From: Bacteroidales bacterium
GTDB taxonomy: Bacteria; Bacteroidota; Bacteroidia; Bacteroidales; UBA4181
Direction: 5' to 3'
Length of the DNA: 40,765 nt
Assembly: GCA_031271175.1 (NCBI GenBank)
Contig: JAISWE010000018.1
Location: 1-40,765 of the forward strand
Shown here: piece by piece, positions 33,899 to 40,765 of the stretch
How positions within the stretch are numbered: the stretch's first letter is position 1
Layout of the letters: each line of letters starts with the position of its first letter
Position numbers and translations under genes: made by a program
The notes under the pieces: generated by a model
Told to the model about the DNA's origin: nothing
Databases searched by the model: none
Seen by the model: only the letters and a program-made list of their open reading frames with translations

Positions 33899-35685
33899 CC
33901 GACGTTATCAGACTTCTTCCCGATTCAGTAGCCAACCAGATTGCCGCCGGCGAGGTGGTACAGCGGCCGGCATCGGTACTGAAAGAGTTGGTGGAAAATG
34001 CCATTGACGCGGGAGCTACACAAATAAAAATCATCCTGAAAGACGCCGGTCGGACACAGATACAGGTCATCGACAACGGTTGCGGCATGTCCGAAACCGA
34101 TGCACGTTTGTCCTTCGATCGCCATGCCACATCGAAAATACAGGAAGCCAAAGACCTTTTTTCGCTACATACGATGGGATTCAGAGGAGAAGCGCTGGCA
34201 TCCATCGCCGCCATTGCCGAAGTGCAGCTACGGACAAAACGCATGGGCGACGAACTCGGCACACAAGTAGAAATCACCGCGTCACAAGTGACCAGGCAGG
34301 AACCGGTGCAATGCGACAACGGCAGCATCTTTACCGTAAAAAACCTGTTTTTTAACGTACCGGCACGACGGAAATTTCTTAAGTCGGACAGCACGGAACT
34401 CTATCATCTGCTCAACGAATTTAAAAGAATCGCACTGGTAAACGAAAATACGGCTTTCACCCTCAAAAACGGCGCCACGGAAATCTATTCGCTGCCGGCC
34501 TCGAACTTGAGGCAAAGAATTGCCTATCTGTTCGGAAAACCCATCAACCAGTCGCTGCTACCCGTCGAAACGGATACCATGCTGGTAACAATCGGCGGTT
34601 ACATCTGCTTACCGGAATTTGCCAAAAAATCCGCAGGCGAGCAGTATTTCTTCGCCAACGGACGGTTCATCAGGCATCCTTATCTGCACAAGGCAGTAAT
34701 GCAGGCCTATGAAGGACTCATCCCCGCCGGCTATGTCCCGGGCTATTTTATCTACCTGAAAGTGCCGACCGAATCCATCGACATCAATAGGAATCCGACC
34801 AAAACTGAAGTGAAGTTCGAAAACGAAAGAGCGATATACCAGTTTCTCAACAGTGCGGTGAAACAGTCGCTGGGCAAACACAATGCCGTACCGACCATCG
34901 ACTTTGAAGTCGATCCCACGCTGAAAATCCCTGTTTTGCGCCCCGATACGCAGGTGCGTATTCCTCATATCAGTATCAATCCGGATTACAATCCTTTTCA
35001 TTTGCAGCCACATTCGGATCCTGTTCCCCAACAGTGGGAAAAACTGTATGAAGCTTTTGAAAACGAAGGCAAACAGGAACAACTGTTTGCCGAAGAGAAC
35101 ACAGACGCCCCTTCGGAGGCCGTCAATGCATTTCTGCAACTGAAAGGACGCTATATCCTCACGGCAGTAAAGTCGGGACTGGCCGTCATTGACCAGAAAC
35201 GGGCGCACGAACGGATCCTCTTCGAACAGTACAGGGCGCAGACAGGCAAAAATATCCCTTGCAGCCAGCAAAGCCTGTTTCCCGAAGAAATAGAACTGTC
35301 GCCCGACGAAATGGCGCTGTGGACGGAACTGAAAGACGATTTTGCCGCTTTGGGATTCGATGTCAGACCGGCAAACGACGGCAAGGTATATCTGCACGGC
35401 CATCCGTCGGAGATGGGCAACAAAAACCCGGGCATGATGTTGTGCAAACTGCTGGACGAGTTCCGGCAAAGCGAACACAACCTGTTTGAAAGTTATTGCG
35501 AACAACTGGCCGCCCTGCTGGCTCAGGAATCGGCCATTACCTACAATACCCGTCTCACTGGGGAAGAAATGAGCAAAATGGTCGAACGGCTGTTCGTCTG
35601 CGACACTCCCGCCTATTCCCCCACGGGAAAACCGGTCATGCATGTCTTCACTACGGAAGAAATGCTGCATCTCTTCGAACCATGA
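33895..35685 (+). CDS. mutL: DNA mismatch repair endonuclease MutL
   Basis: IRLLPDSVANQIAAGEVVQRPASVLKELVENAIDAGAT, DNGCGMSETDARLSFDRHATSKI, TMGFRGEALASIAAIAEV. Confidence 0.96.
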   Translation: MTDVIRLLPDSVANQIAAGEVVQRPASVLKELVENAIDAGATQIKIILKDAGRTQIQVIDNGCGMSETDARLSFDRHATSKIQEAKDLFSLHTMGFRGEALASIAAIAEVQLRTKRMGDELGTQVEITASQVTRQEPVQCDNGSIFTVKNLFFNVPARRKFLKSDSTELYHLLNEFKRIALVNENTAFTLKNGATEIYSLPASNLRQRIAYLFGKPINQSLLPVETDTMLVTIGGYICLPEFAKKSAGEQYFFANGRFIRHPYLHKAVMQAYEGLIPAGYVPGYFIYLKVPTESIDINRNPTKTEVKFENERAIYQFLNSAVKQSLGKHNAVPTIDFEVDPTLKIPVLRPDTQVRIPHISINPDYNPFHLQPHSDPVPQQWEKLYEAFENEGKQEQLFAEENTDAPSEAVNAFLQLKGRYILTAVKSGLAVIDQKRAHERILFEQYRAQTGKNIPCSQQSLFPEEIELSPDEMALWTELKDDFAALGFDVRPANDGKVYLHGHPSEMGNKNPGMMLCKLLDEFRQSEHNLFESYCEQLAALLAQESAITYNTRLTGEEMSKMVERLFVCDTPAYSPTGKPVMHVFTTEEMLHLFEP

Positions 35686-38585
35686 AAGGATTCCTCGAAG
35701 AAACGGCCGAATACCTGTATCGCAGGTATGGCGAACAATTACACCGTTTTTGTATCGTATTTCCGAATATTCGTGCAGGCCTGTTTTTCAGGAAATACCT
35801 GGCGGAACTCGCGCACAGGCCGGTGTGGGCGCCCGCGTTCCGCTCCATCCACCTGCTGATGGAGGAAATTACCGGATGGACAATGGCCGACAGGCTCACA
35901 ATGGTTTTTGCGCTTTATCGGGCGTTCAGGGAACATGCGCCGGAGAAGGAAAGTTTTGAGGAATTTTATTTCTGGGGCGAAATGCTGCTGGACGATTTCG
36001 ACGATATCGACAAAAACCTGACCGACGCCAACGACAACCTGATAGACGCCGGAGAACTTTTCCGCAACATCCATGACCTCAAGGAAATTGACATGCTTTT
36101 CGATTATCTTTCGGAAGCACAAAAAGAGGTTATCCGCATTTTCTGGCGGGAATTTAATGAAGGAAAAGCCCCGCTCAAGGAACATTTTGCGCTCATCTGG
36201 AGTGTATTGCATCCGGTTTATCTCTCGTTTAAGAAACGCTTGCGCGAAAAATCCATCGCCTACGAAGGAATGATGCAGCGGGAGGCAGTCCGGCTGATCG
36301 CCGAAGGCAACTGCCAACCTTATGAAAAATACGTTTTCATAGGGTTCAACGTCCTCTCCAAATGTGAAAAGAAATTTCTAAAAACATTGCAAAAAGCCGA
36401 AAAAGCATTGTTCTTCTGGGATTCGGACGAATACTACATCCACCGTGAATGGCACGAAGCAGGCGCCTTCCTGAGGGAAAACATCAGAATGTTCCCGCAG
36501 GAATGGACTTTCCATACGCAACACCTTACTGCCGGCGACAAAGAAATAACGGCGATATCCGTACCTTCCGAAACGGGACAGACCCAAGTGGCGGCTCAAA
36601 TCCTGCGCCAGCTTCCGGAAACGGGAAAAACGGACTGGAGCCGCGTAGCCGTAGTGCTTCCCGATGAACACCTGCTCCTGCCGGCGCTCTCTTCCATCCC
36701 TCCGGACGAAACAGGGGACAACCCGGCAAAGGATATCAACATCACGATGGGATACCCCTTTGTCTATTCGCCTGCCCACAGTCTGTTCGAAAGGCTGGCT
36801 TCCCTACAGATACATGTCGCCGGCGGACGGTTTTACCACCGAGACGTGAATACCCTGCTGCATCATCCGTATGTGCTGGGCATTGCGGCAACCGAAGCGG
36901 CAACCGTCGTGCGGCAAATGACCGAACAAAACCGCATCTACATACCGGCGACGGAACTGGACGCCCACCCGCTGTTCCGGAAAATATTCGCCATACGCAA
37001 AGGAGCGCGTGAATTAACGCTGTGGATGATGAATATTGCAGCGGAAATCGCCGCCAATATCTTGAAGGACGAAAACCGGAAACCCACCGCCGAGGAACAG
37101 TATCAACTGGAATATCTTTACACTTTCTACACCTCGTTACAGCGCATGGACAATATCCTTTCGGAAAAAAGCAACGGCAGGGAACTGCAAGACATGGATA
37201 CCGGGGTCTTCGTGCGGCTGCTGCGCCAGATATTCTCTTCCGTCAAAATCCCCTTCAGCGGCGAACCGCTCAAGGGACTGCAAATGATGGGAATGCTCGA
37301 AACAAGAGCCATCGACTTCGACACCGTTATAGTACTTTCCATGAATGAAGGCATTTTTCCCAGCCGGCACCACACCCCGTCCTTTATCCCGTATCACCTG
37401 CGCAAAGGCTTCGGACTCACGCTCTCCGAACAGCACGACGCCGCAAGTGCATACAACTTCTACCGCCTGATACAGCGCGCATCCCGGGTATTTCTCATAT
37501 ACAGTTCAGCTTCCGCCGAAAAAAATCAAGGCGAAATGAGCCGGTTTCTCAGCCAGTTGCGCTACGAACCGGCTTTCAACCTGGTGATGCGCGATTATAC
37601 CTTCGCCATCCGACCGGACAAGGCAAAGGAAATCGTCGTGGAACGTACCGAACAGGTACGAGAGATACTGCAAAGCTACTGTTCGCAGGAAGAAGGAAAA
37701 ACAACGCTTTCGCCCAGCGCCCTCAACTGCTATCTCGACTGCCGGATGCAGTTCTACTTCAGGTATATCGAACGGCTGAAACAGAAAGACGAGATAAAGG
37801 ACGAAATCGATCCTTCCGTCTTCGGGCTGCTCCTCCATCGAATGATGGAAAAATTGTACGGCGGCTTTATCGGAAAAGAAATCCATGAAGACCATCTGCA
37901 ACAAATACTCCGCGACGGAGAGTGCCTCAACAAAGCCGTGAGGGATGCTTTCGCCGAACTTTTTTTCCATGCGGGAAACATCAGCGACCGCGATATCACC
38001 GGGCGAAACATCATCATCAAAGAAGTGCTGCTGAAATATGTACGCCGCATCATCGAAACGGACATCATCGAAACGCCTTTCAAAATCATCGGACTGGAAC
38101 AGCAGATAGAAACAGGCATTCCGGTTACCGCCGACGGTCAAACCACCACTGTAAACATGGGCGGATATATCGACCGCCTGGAAGAAACACGCAATGCCGC
38201 CCTCCGCATCATCGACTATAAAACAGGCAAAGCGAACCGGAATGTTCCCGACATCGCCAAACTGTTCGACCGGAACCAGCCCGACAATCATGCCGCCATG
38301 CAGACTTTCGTCTATGCCCTGATGACCGGCCTTAAATACCCTTCCTTTCCAACCGTTACCCCGGCGCTCTATGTCATCAGGGAACTCTTCTCCGAAAACT
38401 TCGACCCGGTCATCCGCCTGTCCGGTGACCCCGTTGTCAATTACCACTCAATATCCCGCGATTTCCGGGTAGAACTGAACAGCCTGCTGGCAGAAATGTT
38501 CCTCAGCGACGAACCGTTTACCCAAACTGCCGACAAAAAAAAATGCCGGTACTGTCTTTATGCAGGATTCTGTCATAGAGACTGA
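35682..38585 (+). CDS. PD-(D/E)XK nuclease family protein, AddB-like
   Basis: LSPSALNCYLDCRMQFYFRYIERL...SVFGLLLHRMMEKLY...IDRLEETRNAALRIIDYKTGK...KKCRYCLYAGFCHRD (nuclease plus four-Cys pattern). Start via ATGA overlap with mutL; the ORF opens at 35496. Confidence 0.9.
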   Translation: MKGFLEETAEYLYRRYGEQLHRFCIVFPNIRAGLFFRKYLAELAHRPVWAPAFRSIHLLMEEITGWTMADRLTMVFALYRAFREHAPEKESFEEFYFWGEMLLDDFDDIDKNLTDANDNLIDAGELFRNIHDLKEIDMLFDYLSEAQKEVIRIFWREFNEGKAPLKEHFALIWSVLHPVYLSFKKRLREKSIAYEGMMQREAVRLIAEGNCQPYEKYVFIGFNVLSKCEKKFLKTLQKAEKALFFWDSDEYYIHREWHEAGAFLRENIRMFPQEWTFHTQHLTAGDKEITAISVPSETGQTQVAAQILRQLPETGKTDWSRVAVVLPDEHLLLPALSSIPPDETGDNPAKDINITMGYPFVYSPAHSLFERLASLQIHVAGGRFYHRDVNTLLHHPYVLGIAATEAATVVRQMTEQNRIYIPATELDAHPLFRKIFAIRKGARELTLWMMNIAAEIAANILKDENRKPTAEEQYQLEYLYTFYTSLQRMDNILSEKSNGRELQDMDTGVFVRLLRQIFSSVKIPFSGEPLKGLQMMGMLETRAIDFDTVIVLSMNEGIFPSRHHTPSFIPYHLRKGFGLTLSEQHDAASAYNFYRLIQRASRVFLIYSSASAEKNQGEMSRFLSQLRYEPAFNLVMRDYTFAIRPDKAKEIVVERTEQVREILQSYCSQEEGKTTLSPSALNCYLDCRMQFYFRYIERLKQKDEIKDEIDPSVFGLLLHRMMEKLYGGFIGKEIHEDHLQQILRDGECLNKAVRDAFAELFFHAGNISDRDITGRNIIIKEVLLKYVRRIIETDIIETPFKIIGLEQQIETGIPVTADGQTTTVNMGGYIDRLEETRNAALRIIDYKTGKANRNVPDIAKLFDRNQPDNHAAMQTFVYALMTGLKYPSFPTVTPALYVIRELFSENFDPVIRLSGDPVVNYHSISRDFRVELNSLLAEMFLSDEPFTQTADKKKCRYCLYAGFCHRD

Positions 38586-38642
38586 CAACGCATGATAGGA
38601 AAAACGCCGCGAAAAATCGTACCAACAATGAATGGTACATTT

Positions 38643-40292
38643 TCAATTATTCATTATTGCCTCAGCTCTTTGTTTCAGGAAGTTCAGGGCATAGTCGCAT
38701 TCCTCTTCCCAGGTGGGAAACTTCACTAATCCTACGCTGATATACCGTCCGAGGATCGGCCAGCGGGTGAAATTTTCCGTTTGGGCGTAGCGGAGTTCTT
38801 CTCTCAGATTCGCCATCTTTTCTTCCAGCGCCGGCAGCCATTCCGTTTTCATCTGCATCTGGCGTTCCATGAAAAGGTTGACGAAATAAGGATCCTGGAA
38901 CAGCCGGTCGTAATACGGGCTGTTGCGCCAGTAGAGCCGGTCTATGGGGGAGACGGTCGGGGGCTGCGCCCATCCGCTCTGTCCGATGGCGGCCAGTCCG
39001 AGCGACCACTCGAAGTCCCACACCGGATACACCTTCAATTTGCCGGTACGCGATTCGAGCGCAAAGTAGGGATTGGTGTCGATGTTGCCCAGCGTCTCCT
39101 GCACGAGATACCAGCGTATGAAATTTTCCACGTCGATATGTTTCCGGTAGCCGGTGGTGGGATCAGTGAAATGAGCCGAGTACAGGTCGTTTTCAAAGTC
39201 ATTCATCCGTTTGAGGATAAAGAGATAGTTGGCATCGTTTTTGGCAATGTCTTCGGTGTCAGGATATTTGAAGGTGTAGTGATGCCCCCGGTTGGTGGTG
39301 AACCACAGGGGTTCCTGGTTCCAGTAGTTGTCGCGCTCGAAGAGGAATCCGTCCTCCTGCACGTTGGCACGGTCGCCCGCCGTTTTCACGTGTTCGCACA
39401 GCAGGTAGGTTCCCTGGTAGGCGCCGTTCATAAAAAATTCGACATGCTGTCTGCGGGGCGTCCACGGCAGCCCGGCCAGTTCGGCCAACTCGAAGCCGCA
39501 GGAGGTGCGCAGCATCGACTTGTCGCAGTAGTCGGCCAGCAGCACCCAGTCTTTGTCCGCCGGCATACCGAGTATTTTCGCTTTGGCGTCCAGTTTGAAC
39601 CGGTAGGGTTTCTTTTCGTAGGTCCAGGTGGCGTTGCCGCGTCCTTTCATCTTCATGCGTCCGTTGTAGCCGATAGGATAGTCGGGCGTCCTGCCGACGG
39701 CGACCGTCCCCGGCACCCAAGTTTCTTTGTCGGCCACCGGTTGCGCGCCGTCGGTGGTAATGGTGACAATGGGCAGGCCGGTGAAAACTTTTACCGTCAC
39801 GTGGTACGATTGGGTTGCGCCGTTTTTTCCGGTAAGGACGTAGGTCGCCCTGCGGTCGAAATCGTTCGGGGTGACGCCCGACACCTGCGTAACGCCGTCC
39901 ACCTTCACCGTTTCGTAGTGTCCCTCAAAGAGAGGAATCAGCGAGGCGGCGCTTTTCAGCGACGGTATGAAAGCGGTGATCTCCCCGCCGTCGATGTCGC
40001 AGACGACATCCGCCGGCAGTTGGACGTTGTATGCTTTGCCAAACCGGAACGAGGTCAATCGGACTTCGGTTGACGTATCGGTACCCCAAACCACCGGCAA
40101 CTCTTCGTCCGGAACGTCCGGAACAACGGGATCTTTTTTCCCGCACGACAGCGTCGCCATGAACAGAACGCACCACAAAACAATCGAGCATTGACAATGG
40201 AAATAAGGCAACAACTCGTTGAATTTTTTCACCGTGCAACCGGCCATCGCCACCAAACGACCGGTCTCTTTTTTCCATTCCTGATATTTCAT
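38643..40292 (-). CDS. CotH kinase family lipoprotein
   Basis: MKMKGRGNATWTYEKKPYRFKLDAKAKILGMPADKDWVLLADYCDKSMLRTSCGFELAELAGLPWTPRRQHVEFFMNGAYQGTYLLCEHVK; lipobox-like LFMATLSCGKK. Start uncertain. Confidence 0.88.
   Translation of the reverse strand: MKYQEWKKETGRLVAMAGCTVKKFNELLPYFHCQCSIVLWCVLFMATLSCGKKDPVVPDVPDEELPVVWGTDTSTEVRLTSFRFGKAYNVQLPADVVCDIDGGEITAFIPSLKSAASLIPLFEGHYETVKVDGVTQVSGVTPNDFDRRATYVLTGKNGATQSYHVTVKVFTGLPIVTITTDGAQPVADKETWVPGTVAVGRTPDYPIGYNGRMKMKGRGNATWTYEKKPYRFKLDAKAKILGMPADKDWVLLADYCDKSMLRTSCGFELAELAGLPWTPRRQHVEFFMNGAYQGTYLLCEHVKTAGDRANVQEDGFLFERDNYWNQEPLWFTTNRGHHYTFKYPDTEDIAKNDANYLFILKRMNDFENDLYSAHFTDPTTGYRKHIDVENFIRWYLVQETLGNIDTNPYFALESRTGKLKVYPVWDFEWSLGLAAIGQSGWAQPPTVSPIDRLYWRNSPYYDRLFQDPYFVNLFMERQMQMKTEWLPALEEKMANLREELRYAQTENFTRWPILGRYISVGLVKFPTWEEECDYALNFLKQRAEAIMNN
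40200..40292 (-). mobile_element. Possible transposase N-terminal remnant fused to the 5' end of the CotH gene
   Basis: MKYQEWKKETGRLVAMAGCTVKKFNELLPYF resembles N-termini of Bacteroidetes HTH/DDE-type transposases (xLTGxTVxxFxxLLPYF). Confidence 0.45.
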
Positions 40293-40349
40293 TCTGCAAA
40301 GATCGCATTTTTTTACGCAATATGCAAATTTAATTTGCCCCCAGCAGAC

Positions 40350-40765
40350 CTATCCGGATATGGCGCCACCCAGATGGTAAGCGATGTAAACGCCGTCGCG
40401 GGACTCGCTTTTGAACTCCACGCCCTGCGGCGTCTTGAACACCACTTTGGCAGGGTCTATATCTCCGGATTTTATATCAATAACGGCTTCCACCACGTCC
40501 GTTTTGCCCGGCGGCAACAGCTTCCACGGCACACGGTATATTTGGTGCAGGTACTCGTATTTGTCCCGTATCAGGTACGCCTTTTCATAGTCATCCTGCC
40601 AGGTATCGAAAGCGTAAAAACCGCTCCCCTTGCGGAATGTAACGATCGCCTTCTGGTAATCCAACAGTTTCGGGCTGAAACTGTCTGCGGTGAGCGCCGC
40701 GCCGCTTTTGCTCACCTGCGTGGCGATGAGCTGTTCGGGGTCGTCCGGATCCTGCTCCACCTTAT
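40350..40765 (-). CDS. Partial hypothetical protein running off the window edge
   Basis: Open frame continues past 40765 with no convincing start; C-terminal 136+ aa, beta-rich, no family recognised. Confidence 0.55.
   Translation of the reverse strand, partial: KVEQDPDDPEQLIATQVSKSGAALTADSFSPKLLDYQKAIVTFRKGSGFYAFDTWQDDYEKAYLIRDKYEYLHQIYRVPWKLLPPGKTDVVEAVIDIKSGDIDPAKVVFKTPQGVEFKSESRDGVYIAYHLGGAISG

Noticed and set aside
37506-38447. 313-aa antisense ORF opposite the AddB-like gene
   Set aside because: Shadow ORF; the sense strand carries clear nuclease and Cys motifs in this region.
38781-40073. 430-aa plus-strand ORF opposite the CotH gene
   Set aside because: Shadow ORF (FxxV/GxxG-rich complement); the sense strand has clear CotH motifs.

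Overview
This 40.8-kb window looks like a chromosome segment from a Bacteroidetes (Bacteroidales-like) genome. The evidence is recurrent TAnnTTTG -7 promoter boxes, T9SS genes (PorP/SprF, GldJ) and several Bacteroidetes-typical DUF families. Most of it is ordinary housekeeping content: RND/TolC efflux, truA, gldJ-murF, purD, aroB, aroA, hisD, recN, flavodoxin, hemD-like/rnpA/yidD, mutL and an AddB-like nuclease. It also carries tRNA-Val(TAC), an initiator-type tRNA-Met(CAT) and decayed IS sequence near both ends. I found no CRISPR array, prophage, intact transposon or clearly new multigene defence system. The best candidates for follow-up are: (1) a translationally coupled thioesterase / ketosynthase / small KS-like three-gene unit lying between the shikimate genes aroB and aroA; (2) an orphan cheD coupled to purD; (3) a flavodoxin-DUF2023 pair with an alternating CAGGTAT motif next to its promoter; (4) a CotH-family lipoprotein whose 5' end reads like a transposase N-terminus; and (5) mutL coupled to an AddB-like nuclease with no adjacent AddA, with an altered residue in a MutL motif. 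Family assignments come from recognising protein motifs by eye. No database search was run.
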